The translations under genes and the position numbers were made by a program. From JAHFUI01 sp041485905 (lineage in GTDB: Bacteria; Acidobacteriota; Vicinamibacteria; Vicinamibacterales; CAVVIG01): a stretch of DNA of 23,083 nt. Location: the NCBI GenBank assembly GCA_041485905.1, contig JBGPKK010000064.1:1-23083 (forward strand), in the 5' to 3' direction. The notes below the pieces were generated by a model. The model was not told the origin of the DNA, did not search any database, and saw only the letters and a program-made list of their open reading frames with translations. This document shows, piece by piece, positions 1 to 7,686 of this stretch (the stretch's first letter is position 1; every line of letters starts with the position of its first letter).

Positions 1-70
1 AAGAACCCAAAGAGCGGATTCCCCTGGCGGTGCGCCAAATCCATTCCTTCCTCAAGGCGCATCGGCCTGC

Positions 71-211
71 TTAGTAGCCGGAGGCGATCACCAACTGCAG
101 CACGTCCTCGCCGTAGCGTGATTCGACCGTCTTCAAGTCCCACTGCACCTTCTCCATTTCGCGCTCCATGCGCGCCATCTGCTCCGTGGTCATCCCGGCA
201 ATCTGCTCGAA
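71..211 (-). pseudogene. Remnant of a RepB/ParB-type partition protein C-terminus
   Basis: Reading the minus strand, an open stretch of about 46 codons ends at a TAA at 71-73. It is closed upstream in the same frame by a TGA at 212-214, so no full gene is present. The peptide contains TEQMARMEREMEKVQWDLK followed by SRYGEDVLQLVIASGY. A charged helical segment followed by YG-x-D-x-L-x-L-x-x-A-x-GY is the pattern I know from the C-terminal domain of RepB-type plasmid partition proteins. In those the chain normally continues past the GY; here it stops there. I infer a decayed fragment, possibly of a former mobile element. An internal ATG at 196-194 could open a 40-codon mini-ORF, but I see no clear ribosome site. 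The assignment rests on motif memory, not on an alignment. Confidence 0.4.
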
Positions 212-433
212 TCAGCCTTCGCCGGGATCCGTCGCCTCCAACACGTGCCTGGGACCGTATAACGGATGACTCCCGCCTGGTCGCGGGCCGATTCAACCGG
301 TCTAAAGAGAAACTCGCGCCGACTCCACACCCTGCTGTTGGTCAGCGATCGCGTCAGCGCAAGGCGTGTAGAATTCCGGCATCAACCGCGCTGCGTCCCC
401 CCGAATGCGGGACGCCGTGCCCTGGAGGTTCCG

Positions 434-1078
434 ATGACATGCGGATGCACCAAGACAATCGTGCGCCTGTTGGCAGGCACGTTCGTGTTCGGACTGGTCT
501 CCGGGGCATTCGCGAGCGCCCAGGACAGAATGCCGCCCATACCCGCCGACAAGCTGACACCGGCGCAGAAGAAGACCGTTGATGAATTCAAGAAGGCACG
601 CGGCGGGGAGCCCGGCGGCCCGTGGGCCGTGCTGACACGAAGTCCGGAACTGATGTCGCGCACCCTGATGCTGAGCGACTACCTGCGCTTCAACAGCACG
701 CTGCCGCCCAGACTGAGTGAATTCGTCATTCTCATGACCGCCCGGGAATGGGGTCAGAACTACGAGTGGAACGCTCATCACCCGCTCGCGGTCAAAGGCG
801 GATTGAATCCCGAGGTCGCCAAAGCTGTCGCGGAAGGCCGTCGACCCGTGCAGATGGCAGAAGACGAGGCGAGCCTGTACGACCTGATCCAGGAACTACT
901 CCACAATCGAACGGTCAGCGATTCCACCTACGCCCGGGCGGTGTCGAAGTTTGGCGAGCAGGCCGTCGTGGACGCGGTGAGCATCTCGGGCTACTACACA
1001 ATGGTCGCGATGCTGCTCAACACCGCGCGTACGCCGCTCGCGCCCGGGGTCCCCGCACCGCTGCCGGCTTTTCCGTAA
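434..1078 (+). CDS. Secreted carboxymuconolactone decarboxylase family protein
   Basis: This encodes 214 residues. I chose the ATG at 434 because GGAGG lies 5 bases upstream and the product then begins with a signal peptide (residues 1-29: hydrophobic run LLAGTFVFGLVSGAFASA ending before QD). Longer in-frame starts upstream give an unlikely Arg-rich leader. The mature part has the all-helical CMD/AhpD-like pattern, with LSEFVILMTAREWGQNYEWNAHH at about 94-116. That E-W-x-x-YEW-x-x-H signature is typical of carboxymuconolactone-decarboxylase-like proteins. There is no CxxC redox pair in the mature part, so peroxidase activity of the AhpD type is not expected. Cytosolic relatives act in aromatic ring-cleavage pathways; the role of exported members is not known. 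A second secreted protein gene follows 300 bases downstream on the same strand. Confidence 0.85.
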   Translation: MTCGCTKTIVRLLAGTFVFGLVSGAFASAQDRMPPIPADKLTPAQKKTVDEFKKARGGEPGGPWAVLTRSPELMSRTLMLSDYLRFNSTLPPRLSEFVILMTAREWGQNYEWNAHHPLAVKGGLNPEVAKAVAEGRRPVQMAEDEASLYDLIQELLHNRTVSDSTYARAVSKFGEQAVVDAVSISGYYTMVAMLLNTARTPLAPGVPAPLPAFP

Positions 1079-1377
1079 AGCCGCCCGCGTCGTCCGTCAA
1101 CAGCGACGTGGCTCGCACCTACTCTCGCGGCGAGGTCGGCTGTTTCCGCCTCTCATCTGGGGAAGATCCCCTTCGGCGAGGTCTATGGCACGTTTTCGCT
1201 GGACGGCCGGTGGATGGCCCACCACGGCGGAACGAATCGGGGCGGACGGAAGTCCACGACCGAATGGAGGCCAAGACAAGAACGGGATCTCCAAGGCGCC
1301 GCAGAGGCCTGGCTTTTCGACTATCGTTTCCCCCGGTCCTGGCGTAGTCTTGCGGGGAATTTTCACGGAGAAGGCCG
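1079..1377. other. Intergenic stretch without a recognisable gene
   Basis: These 299 bases separate the CMD-family gene from the beta-propeller gene. Open frames here are either extensions of frames antisense or out of phase to the neighbours, or lack a ribosome site and family features. I see no strong hairpin or tandem repeat. A ribosome-binding sequence, GGAGAAGG, sits just before the ATG at 1378. The region presumably carries the promoter of the downstream gene, but no convincing -35/-10 pair stands out. Confidence 0.5.
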
Positions 1378-2628
1378 ATGAACTTCCAAATCGCCAAACA
1401 GGTGGGCATCGCGGTCGCGCTGTTGTTCGTTCTTGGGCTCGTCGGGGCGCGGACGATCCCCACGGTCGAGGCGCAGGGATCTGGCAAGCAAGCGCCCATC
1501 TTCGAAGTCGATCCCTTGTGGCCAAAGCCGCTGCCAAACCACTGGGTGACGGGATCGACGATCGGCCTGTCGGTGGACGCCCAAGACAACGTGTGGACGA
1601 TCCATCGCCCCAATACCGTTGAGGACAACTTCAAGGCGGCCGACCTCATGGTCGGCGACGCCAGGGGTCGAGACGACGAGGCGCGGCCGGGTGCCGCGCC
1701 GACCACTGCCCCGCCCAGTCCCATGCCAATCGGGAAGTGCTGCAAGGTAGCGCCACCCGTTCTCGTGTACGACCAGGCAGGCACGCTGGTGAAGTCGTGG
1801 GGCGGTCCCGGGAAAGGCTACGACTGGCCGGACAGCAACCACGGCATCACCGTGGACCATCGCGGCAACGTCTGGCTGGCCGGCAACGGAAACAAGGACA
1901 CGCAGGTACTGAAGTTCGATAACGCCGGAAAGTTTCTGTTGCAGATCGGGACGCACGGCGTCCACAACGGCAGCAACGACGTCGACAATTTCTGGCAGCC
2001 GACGAAGATCTGGGAGGACGTGTCAGCCAACGAGATGTACATCGGCGATGGCTATGGAAACCGGCGCGTCATCGTCGTCGACACCGAGACCGGCAAGTAC
2101 AAGCGGCATTGGGGCGCCTACGGCAACAAGCCCAGCGACGAGAAAGTGCCGGCTTACAACCCGAAGGGCGCGCCATCAAAGCAGTTCAACACCGTGCACT
2201 GTGCGATTGTCTCGAATGATGGCCTGGTCTACGTCTGCGATCGGGTCAACGATCGCATTCAGGTCTTTCGCAAGGACGGCACGTTCGTGAAGGAGGCGTT
2301 CGTCGATTCCAACACGTTCCGGTCCGGTTCCGTGTGGGACATGACCTTCTCGCGAGATCCGCAGCAGACCTATATCTACGCGGCCAACGGCGTGGACGAG
2401 AAGATCAACATCCTGCTTCGGAGTTCGCTCGAGGTGTTGACCTCGTTCGGCGACGGCGGGCGGGGCCCCGGGCAGTTCTTCGGCGTCCATAACCTTGCGA
2501 CCGATTCGATGGGCAATCTCTATGCGACCGAAACCTATACCGGAGCACGTGTGCAGCGTTTCCTTTACAAAGGTGTGAGAGCGGTGACGAAGGCCGAGCA
2601 GGGCGTGGTCCGGCCACAAGGGCGTTAG
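1378..2628 (+). CDS. Secreted NHL-repeat-like beta-propeller protein
   Basis: This encodes 416 residues. A GGAGAAGG ribosome site precedes the ATG. The N-terminus is a signal peptide (hydrophobic residues about 11-27, then EAQG near 33). The mature chain carries repeated blades of the NHL type: HGITVDHRGNVWLAGNG followed by LKFDNAGKFLLQIG, then VYVCDRVNDRIQVFRKDGTF, and finally HNLATDSMGNLYATE followed by RVQRFLYKG. Each blade has the D-x-x-G-N/D-x-x-x-x-D/E-x-x-x-x-R/V-Q-x-F pattern. It probably forms a six-bladed propeller in the periplasm or outside the cell. Proteins of this family often sit beside carboxymuconolactone decarboxylase-like genes in acidobacterial and proteobacterial soil genomes, as here. 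No catalytic residues can be assigned; ligand binding or a lyase/monooxygenase-like role are both possible. Confidence 0.8.
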   Translation: MNFQIAKQVGIAVALLFVLGLVGARTIPTVEAQGSGKQAPIFEVDPLWPKPLPNHWVTGSTIGLSVDAQDNVWTIHRPNTVEDNFKAADLMVGDARGRDDEARPGAAPTTAPPSPMPIGKCCKVAPPVLVYDQAGTLVKSWGGPGKGYDWPDSNHGITVDHRGNVWLAGNGNKDTQVLKFDNAGKFLLQIGTHGVHNGSNDVDNFWQPTKIWEDVSANEMYIGDGYGNRRVIVVDTETGKYKRHWGAYGNKPSDEKVPAYNPKGAPSKQFNTVHCAIVSNDGLVYVCDRVNDRIQVFRKDGTFVKEAFVDSNTFRSGSVWDMTFSRDPQQTYIYAANGVDEKINILLRSSLEVLTSFGDGGRGPGQFFGVHNLATDSMGNLYATETYTGARVQRFLYKGVRAVTKAEQGVVRPQGR

Positions 2629-3143
2629 CGCTTCACGGCGCGCGCGTGACCAACGTGGACCAGTGAGCGATGGTGGTCGTACGCTGCACACGCTAGCTCC
2701 TCGATCGGCTGAGTCGATTCACTCCGCGCGAGGCGTCATCCCCTACCGCCCTCGGCGTCCTTTTCAGCAGACAACCACGCGTGATCCTGCTGGTCAATAC
2801 GACACAGGCTTCCCCGTCGTCGTTGCTGCGCGAGACTCATCCACGCTGCCCATCCGGTTTGCAGAGGGCTTGACGGCGGTGTTGACAACTCTGTAGATCC
2901 CGGCGGAGGTCATCGCCACGGAGTTGAGCGAGACTCGAAACGTGACGTTCACGTCGCAGTGTCCTCGGTAAGACGAAACGATTACGCGATCCACGTCGAT
3001 GCGACATTCCGCGACGACTACTCAGGAAAGACATTGGAAACGCGAGGAATGGGTTGAGAAGCCGGCGCGGCCCGCCCCAAAAACGAGGGTGCTTGTGGCC
3101 GGAAATGTCTGAAAATAATCTGGTTATCTCAGTCCGAATGAGT
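2629..3143. other. Gene-poor intergenic region
   Basis: About 515 bases with no gene I can support. Short frames on both strands (for example minus 2794-2994) lack ribosome sites, family motifs or a credible start. No hairpin terminator is clear after the propeller gene. The right end runs directly into the CCA end of the tRNA gene. Confidence 0.5.
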
Positions 3144-3217
3144 TGGCTGGGAGGCAGGGATTCGAACCCCGATAACATGCTCCAGAGGCATGCGTCCTAC
3201 CGTTGGACGACCTCCCA
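3144..3217 (-). tRNA. tRNA-Gln (anticodon CTG), CCA encoded
   Basis: Read on the minus strand the sequence folds as a standard cloverleaf. The acceptor arms TGGGAGG (3217-3211) and CCTCCCA (3154-3148) pair fully, followed by discriminator G and an encoded CCA at 3146-3144. The D arm is GTCC/GGAC. The anticodon stem CATGC/GCATG encloses the loop CTCTGGA, giving anticodon CTG, which reads the glutamine codon CAG. The T arm is CGGGG-TTCGAAT-CCCTG with one G-T pair. The TTCGAAT loop is canonical. It has its own near-consensus promoter immediately upstream. It lies about 0.6 kb downstream of the gltX stop on the same strand. Confidence 0.97.
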
Positions 3218-3254
3218 GTACCAGCCGACTCGCGCGTTGAGGCTCGAACTTTTG

Positions 3255-3284
3255 ATTATACCCAATCGAAAAGCTGAGCGGCAA
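3255..3284 (-). promoter_or_regulatory. Sigma-70-type promoter of the tRNA-Gln gene
   Basis: On the minus strand a perfect TATAAT (3260-3255) is preceded at an 18-base spacing by TTGCCG (3284-3279). Initiation about 7 bases downstream of the -10 would give a leader of roughly 30 bases before the tRNA 5' end at 3217, suitable for RNase P processing. This is the best consensus promoter in the window. Confidence 0.75.
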
Positions 3285-3346
3285 CAGGCGCGCCGGCTGC
3301 TGCTGGCAGGCCGCTGATTACTGCAGATCGTCGCTTCCGCTGCCCA

Positions 3347-3577
3347 TCATCGCTCGAAGCCGACGCTGGTCTCGCTCATGCTCCTCGTCGTCTCGTCGCT
3401 GCTCTGCTGCTTCCGGCGATGACTGGCCATTCCGCCCTTGCGGCCGGCTTCCCGCGCCTCTTCGGACGTCCACTCGTGAGCCGTGCCCTTCTGATGCGCC
3501 GCCTTGCCGCCCTTGCTCGCGATCTCTTGTTGTTTGCTTCGGTCCATCGACGCAAATCCGCGATCCTCTGTTGCCAC
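3347..3577 (-). CDS. KGG-repeat general stress protein (con-10/YciG-like)
   Basis: This encodes 76 residues. It starts at GTG 3577-3575, chosen because GGGAGG sits 5 bases upstream and the family's RGFASMD opening follows directly (residues 6-12). Two KGG motifs are visible: ASKGGKAAHQKGTAHEW at 20-36 and AREAGRKGG at 41-49. This is the layout of small hydrophilic KGG-domain (PF10685-type) stress-induced proteins, of which E. coli YciG is a known member. The C-terminal part after residue 50 is polar and low complexity, and probably disordered. Such proteins are induced in stationary phase or under desiccation, with no known catalytic activity. It is transcribed in the same direction as gltX upstream, but a 213-base gap makes co-transcription uncertain. 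Confidence 0.85.
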   Translation of the reverse strand: MATEDRGFASMDRSKQQEIASKGGKAAHQKGTAHEWTSEEAREAGRKGGMASHRRKQQSSDETTRSMSETSVGFER

Positions 3578-3790
3578 CGTTGCCTCCCACCCGGCAATAC
3601 CCCGGGATTAAACACTTGGGCTGCAACGGGGATGCCACGACACCCCTTCATAAGTCTCAGCAGTAAAAGAACTTACGGAAACAGCTCCGTGCCCAACTGG
3701 GTCTTGAACCGTTTGACTGCGTAAGAAGTGCCCGCCGCCGCCAACCGGTGCGGGCTCAGCACGTTGCGTGAGGCACCAGCTGAGGACCGA
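3578..3790. other. Intergenic gap between gltX and the KGG gene
   Basis: About 213 bases with no gene. On the minus strand this is the 3' region of gltX and the upstream region of the KGG gene. I see only the GGGAGG ribosome site of the latter and no T-tract terminator. Confidence 0.4.
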
Positions 3791-5260
3791 TCAGAGACGA
3801 GGCGAGGAAATCAACTGGACCGCCGCCCGCAGCCGCGCACGAGTCCGCTCACGACCGACCAGCGCGACGACTTCGAAGAGTCCCGGACTGACTGATTTTC
3901 CCGTGATCGCGACTCGAATGGCGTGAATAAGCGTCGCCGCTTTCACATCTCCCGCCTCGGCCGTTGCCCGTATTGCCGCTTCGATCGACATCACATCGAA
4001 GGTCGTCAACCGGTCCAGCTCGGCCTCAACGGCCATCAGATGCTCGGAAGTTCCGGCGGGGCGTAGATGTTTCTCGACGGCGGCTGAATCGTACTCAACC
4101 GTATCGGTGAAAAAACACCGTCCCTGCTCCATGAAATCGTTGAGCCGGCGCGCGCGCGGTCTCAACAGCTCGAGCACCGCGAAGAACCACGCGCGCCTGG
4201 AGCCGAGAAAGGTTTCGTCCCACATGCCGCCGGCTTCGAAGATCGGCTTCAGCCGGATAGCCAGCTCGTCGGGCGCGAGCCGCGCGATGTGCTGCTGACT
4301 GAACCAATCCAGCTTTTCAGGATTGAAGACGGCATCGCCGCCGCCGATGCCCTCCAGTGTGAACGCTGCAATCAGTTGGTCCCGACTGAAGAGCTCCTGG
4401 TCGGTACCGGGCGACCAGCCAAGCAGCCCCAGAAAATTGACCATCGCCTCCGGCACATATCCTTGCCGCGCGTACTCCATCACCGACGTCGCGCCGTGAC
4501 GCTTGCTCAAGCGCTTCTTGTCGGGGCCGAGAATGAGCGGCACATGCGCGAACCGCGGCAGCGGCGCGCCCACCGCTTCGTAAAGCAGGACTTGCTTCGG
4601 TGTGTTCGAGATGTGATCGTCGCCCCGCACCACATGCGTAATCGCCATCTCCAGATCGTCGGCGACGACGGACAACTGGTACGTGGGCTGGCCATCGGAT
4701 CGGAGGATGACGAAGTCCTCGATGTTGGCGCAGTCGAACTCGATCGATCCGTGGACGAGGTCATCGAAGCGCATCGTGCCGTCGGGAACGCGGAAGCGAA
4801 CGGCCCGGGGCGAGTGACTCCGATCGCGCGCGGCGATGTCGTCCTTTGTGAGGCCGCAGCACGTGCGATCGTAGCGCCACGCGCCGCCGGCCGCCTCCGC
4901 CGCTTCGCGCTTGGCTTTCAGATCGTCTGTCGAACAGTAGCAGTAGTACGCGTGGCCACTAGCGATGAGGCGATCGACCATCGCGCGATGCCGGGCGACC
5001 CGCTCCGACTGGAAGTACGGACCGTAAGGACCGCCGATCTTCGGCCCTTCGTCCCATTCGAGACCCAGCCACCGCAAACCGTCGAGAATCCCTTCAACCA
5101 TGTCGGACGATGAACGCAGGGCGTCGGTGTCTTCGATGCGCAGCACGAACACACCGCCCATTCGGCGGGCGAAGAGCCAGTTGAACAGGGCGGTCCGGGC
5201 ACCGCCGACGTGCAGATAACCGGTCGGGGACGGCGCAAACCTCACGCGAGGGGCGGTCAC
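3791..5260 (-). CDS. gltX: Glutamyl-tRNA synthetase
   Basis: This encodes 489 residues, a normal length for bacterial GluRS. It charges tRNA-Glu with glutamate in the cytoplasm. The class I signature PSPTGYLHVGGAR holds the HIGH-type motif HVGG at 17-20. KKRLSKRHG holds the KMSKS-type motif with L251-S252-K253. A zinc-knuckle-like CYC at 107-109 with Y130 and C134-C135 matches the zinc-binding insert of many bacterial GluRS. I chose GTG 5260-5258 because the protein then opens MTAPRVRFAPSPTG like the family. The upstream ATG at 5359 would add 33 residues translated from an intergenic repeat. There is no Shine-Dalgarno sequence, but TACAAT ends 7 bases before the GTG, so the mRNA may be leaderless. 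Whether it also glutamylates tRNA-Gln (non-discriminating type) cannot be told from the motifs seen. Confidence 0.95.
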   Translation of the reverse strand: MTAPRVRFAPSPTGYLHVGGARTALFNWLFARRMGGVFVLRIEDTDALRSSSDMVEGILDGLRWLGLEWDEGPKIGGPYGPYFQSERVARHRAMVDRLIASGHAYYCYCSTDDLKAKREAAEAAGGAWRYDRTCCGLTKDDIAARDRSHSPRAVRFRVPDGTMRFDDLVHGSIEFDCANIEDFVILRSDGQPTYQLSVVADDLEMAITHVVRGDDHISNTPKQVLLYEAVGAPLPRFAHVPLILGPDKKRLSKRHGATSVMEYARQGYVPEAMVNFLGLLGWSPGTDQELFSRDQLIAAFTLEGIGGGDAVFNPEKLDWFSQQHIARLAPDELAIRLKPIFEAGGMWDETFLGSRRAWFFAVLELLRPRARRLNDFMEQGRCFFTDTVEYDSAAVEKHLRPAGTSEHLMAVEAELDRLTTFDVMSIEAAIRATAEAGDVKAATLIHAIRVAITGKSVSPGLFEVVALVGRERTRARLRAAVQLISSPRL

Positions 5261-5266
5261 GGTGCG

Positions 5267-5272
5267 ATTGTA
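5267..5272 (-). promoter_or_regulatory. Possible gltX -10 element placing initiation at the GTG
   Basis: TACAAT on the minus strand ends at 5267 and the GTG start is at 5260, so transcription would begin at or next to the start codon. The -35 region is poor (no TTGACA-like hexamer at 16-18 bases). I infer a leaderless transcript with modest confidence. Confidence 0.35.
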
Positions 5273-5311
5273 ACCTCTGGATGTAATCGGTCGCTGGCTT
5301 CGCAGGACTCT

Positions 5312-5331
5312 CGCAGGACTAAAGTCCTGCG
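5312..5331. repeat. Palindromic hairpin of the intergenic repeat
   Basis: CGCAGGAC (5312-5319) and GTCCTGCG (5324-5331) are perfect inverted arms around a TAAA loop. The right arm belongs to the first unit of the tandem repeat that follows, and a further degenerate copy of the left arm (CGCAGGACT) sits at 5301-5309. Its size and A/T tetraloop resemble the other intergenic hairpins in this window, although the stem sequence differs. Confidence 0.8.
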
Positions 5332-5384
5332 CCACATCCGCTAAAGTCCTGCGCCACATCTGCTAAAGTCCTGCGCGACATCAG
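5319..5384. repeat. Three tandem 22-bp repeats ending at the next start codon
   Basis: Units begin at 5319, 5341 and 5363. Each starts CTAAAGTCCTGCGC and continues CACATCCG, CACATCTG and GACATCAG. Units 1 and 2 differ at one base, and unit 3 differs at three or four positions. The array ends exactly at 5384 and the ATG of the FAD-oxidoreductase gene is at 5385. No spacers separate the units, so this is not a CRISPR. Confidence 0.9.
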
Positions 5385-6680
5385 ATGGACTCGATCGCAA
5401 CACGGACCGTGCGGCGTCCCGAGACGCGCGGCGCGAAGACGGTGGCCGCCGACATCTGCGTCCTGGGCGCGGGCATCGCGGGTGTGTCTGCGGCGCTGGA
5501 GGCGGCGAAGCTCGGACTCAGGGTCGTGATCGTCGACGCGGCGCCGGCACTTGGCGGCCAGGCGATCGGATCGATCATCGGCACGATCATCGGCTTGTAC
5601 ACGCACGGCCCTCATCCGTACCAGATCACACACGGCATCGCGGACGATCTCATCGCCGACCTCACGGCGGAAGGCTCACTCAGCCGCCGCATGTCGATGA
5701 CCTCCACCATTACATTCCAGTACGACGAAGTGCGGCTGGGCCGATGGATCGAGCGCAAGGTCGAGGAGGCCGGCATTCGCGCGGTGCTCGGGGCAGTGTT
5801 GACCGACGTCGCGTCCACAGACAGACGCGTGCAGTACGTGGAGCTGGCCACGCGGTTCGGACCCGTCAGAATCGACGCGACCGGATACGTCGACGCGTCA
5901 GGTGACGCGAGCCTCAGCTACGAAGCAGGCCTCGAGGTGCGGGAGCCTGATGCGCCGGTGTACGGCTCACTGAACTTCCTGCTCGAAGGCTACGACACCG
6001 AGGCGGTCAAAGAGCTGGTCATCAAGGATGTTCACGATCGGCTCGTCGCCCGCGGCCCGGAGTTCGGGCTCGTCCGACACGACGGCTTTCTGATGCCCTT
6101 CCCCGGCAAGTCGTTCATGCTGGCCAACGTCACGCACCTGGAAACAGCGCTCGATCCGTTGGCGATGGCGTCCATGGTGGCCGAGGGACGCCGCCAGGCA
6201 GACAACGTCATTCGATTTCTCAAAGCGGAGTTCCCTCGGATCTTCGCGAATGCGCGTATTCGCACGTACGGGAATCCGGGTCTCCGTCAGACGCGCTGGA
6301 TTGTCGGACGGCGACAACTGACGCTCGACGATATTCGCTCGCGCCAGCGGCCGGCGGACGCCGCCGCCCGCTGCGCGTGGTGGGTCGAGCTTCACAACGC
6401 CAAAGACCTGGTCCACTGGGAGCGGTTCGAACCCGACCACGTCTACTACATTCCGCTGTCGTGCATGCTGCCGAGGGATGCCGACAATATCGTCGCCGCG
6501 GGACGATGTGTGGACGCGGATGTTGAAGCGCTGTCAGCGATCCGCGTGATGGGGCCGTGCATCGCGATGGGCGCTGCCGCGGCGCACGCGCTCGATCTCG
6601 CGGGATCGGGGCCAGTGCATGAGATCGACCACGAGACACTGCAACAGCGTTTGTTCGACAACCTGGATCGGAAGGATTAG
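5385..6680 (+). CDS. FAD-dependent oxidoreductase (PF12831-type)
   Basis: This encodes 431 residues. A dinucleotide-binding fold opens with ADICVLGAGIAGVSAALEAAKLG (GAGIAG at about 29-34, then the acidic end VIVDAAPALGGQA), so FAD is bound at the N-terminus. Later come YGNPGLRQTRWIVGRRQLT and near the C-terminus AAGRCVDADVEALSAIRVMGPCIAMG. These two blocks are typical of the FAD-dependent oxidoreductase family that also contains distant CoB-CoM heterodisulfide reductase A-like proteins. No signal peptide is evident. The start is uncertain: the ATG at 5385 follows a repeat array without a ribosome site, and GTG 5442 is an in-frame alternative that still precedes the FAD motif. A secreted esterase gene follows after 10 bases, so the two are probably one operon. 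The substrate is unknown; an organic acid or steroid-like compound would be possible. Confidence 0.82.
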   Translation: MDSIATRTVRRPETRGAKTVAADICVLGAGIAGVSAALEAAKLGLRVVIVDAAPALGGQAIGSIIGTIIGLYTHGPHPYQITHGIADDLIADLTAEGSLSRRMSMTSTITFQYDEVRLGRWIERKVEEAGIRAVLGAVLTDVASTDRRVQYVELATRFGPVRIDATGYVDASGDASLSYEAGLEVREPDAPVYGSLNFLLEGYDTEAVKELVIKDVHDRLVARGPEFGLVRHDGFLMPFPGKSFMLANVTHLETALDPLAMASMVAEGRRQADNVIRFLKAEFPRIFANARIRTYGNPGLRQTRWIVGRRQLTLDDIRSRQRPADAAARCAWWVELHNAKDLVHWERFEPDHVYYIPLSCMLPRDADNIVAAGRCVDADVEALSAIRVMGPCIAMGAAAAHALDLAGSGPVHEIDHETLQQRLFDNLDRKD

Positions 6681-6690
6681 GACAGTTTTC

Positions 6691-7686
6691 ATGAAGACAC
6701 TCATATTGTGCGCGGCGCTCATCACGGTTGAATCGGCGATTGCCGTCGCAGACGAAAAGCCGATCACGCTCAAAGCGGTGGGGAGCTTCTACGTCGGCGG
6801 TCAACGGACTGAGATCAAGCACTCGGGCGGTGGAGGTCCCAACAGGCCCGGCCACATCTGGGACGGCGGGATGTACGTACGGTACATGATTCCCTCGACC
6901 AGCCGGCGCAAGGTCCCGGTCGTCATGTGGTCCGGCGGATGTCACACGGGCAAGAGCTTCGAGACGACGCCCGACGGCCGCGAGGGATGGGACACGATCT
7001 TCGCCCGCGCCGGCCACCCGGTTTACGTCGTCGACGCCACGTACCGCGGACGTTCGCCGATCAGCCAGGAAAGTCTGGCGGCGGTCAGGAGTGGCGATGC
7101 GGCGCCGAACACGCTGCCAAATCTGTTGACGTGTGATGAAGAACTGGCGGTGGGCGGGTTCCGGCTGCGCAACTCCAACTTCCCGATCGAGGCGCTGGAT
7201 CAGTACCTGGCGCAGCTCGTGCCCGACTGGTTCTTCAGTGCGCAAAACGGTCCGGTTCCGAATTCGAAGGCGTTGATTGCGCTGCTGGAGAAGATTGGAC
7301 CGGCCGTCGTGCTCGCGCACTCGCAGGGCGGCCTCAGCGTGTATCCGACGCTCATTGCGCGCCCCGATCTCTTCAACGCGTACGTCGCGATCGAAGCGCT
7401 GGGGTCCTGCAACGCGATCACCGATGCGCGTCCAACGTTTCCAGACACCGTCCCTGTCCTGTTGATGGCAGGCGATCCCATCGTGGCGGGCGCGCCGCCG
7501 CCATTCGGCATCGAGAGCTGCAAGAAAGTCGCCGCCGCAAATCCGACGCTGAAGCTGACCGTCGACTATCTTCCGGAAGCCGGCATCCACGGCAACACTC
7601 ACATGATGATGCTGGATAGGAACAACAAGCAGATCGCGGATCGGATCATGGCCTGGATCGACCGCGCTCGGGCCGGAAAGAAGTAG
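6691..7686 (+). CDS. Secreted alpha/beta-hydrolase esterase
   Basis: This encodes 331 residues. The ATG at 6691 follows GAAGGATTAGGA; the upstream in-frame ATG at 6619 lies inside the preceding gene. Residues 1-20 form a signal peptide (LILCAALITVESAIAVA-DE). The fold is recognisable from PVVMWSGGCHTG (oxyanion region), VYVVDATYRGRS (strand after helix A, R-G-R-S turn), and the nucleophile elbow LAHSQGGLS with Ser211. VLLMAGDPIV and the C-terminal GIHGNTHMMMLD then carry likely acid and His residues. The likely role is hydrolysis of an ester in the periplasm. The C-terminus closely resembles the partial gene at the right edge of the window, so the genome has at least two members. Its last 41 bases overlap the convergent aconitase-X small-subunit gene. 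Confidence 0.85.
   Translation: MKTLILCAALITVESAIAVADEKPITLKAVGSFYVGGQRTEIKHSGGGGPNRPGHIWDGGMYVRYMIPSTSRRKVPVVMWSGGCHTGKSFETTPDGREGWDTIFARAGHPVYVVDATYRGRSPISQESLAAVRSGDAAPNTLPNLLTCDEELAVGGFRLRNSNFPIEALDQYLAQLVPDWFFSAQNGPVPNSKALIALLEKIGPAVVLAHSQGGLSVYPTLIARPDLFNAYVAIEALGSCNAITDARPTFPDTVPVLLMAGDPIVAGAPPPFGIESCKKVAAANPTLKLTVDYLPEAGIHGNTHMMMLDRNNKQIADRIMAWIDRARAGKK

Noticed and set aside
748..1347. Plus-strand open frame of 199 codons
   Set aside because: Starts inside the CMD-family gene in another frame and is Arg/Gly-rich; the part beyond 1078 has no motif.
2794..2994. Minus-strand small frame with VNVTFRVSLNSVAMTSAGIY
   Set aside because: Looks slightly protein-like, but it has no ribosome site, no recognised family and no neighbour support.
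5261..5359. N-terminal extension of gltX to the ATG at 5359
   Set aside because: The added residues are a translation of the intergenic repeats, and the family start matches GTG 5260.
5319..5384. CRISPR array
   Set aside because: The 22-bp units are directly adjacent with no spacers and only three copies.
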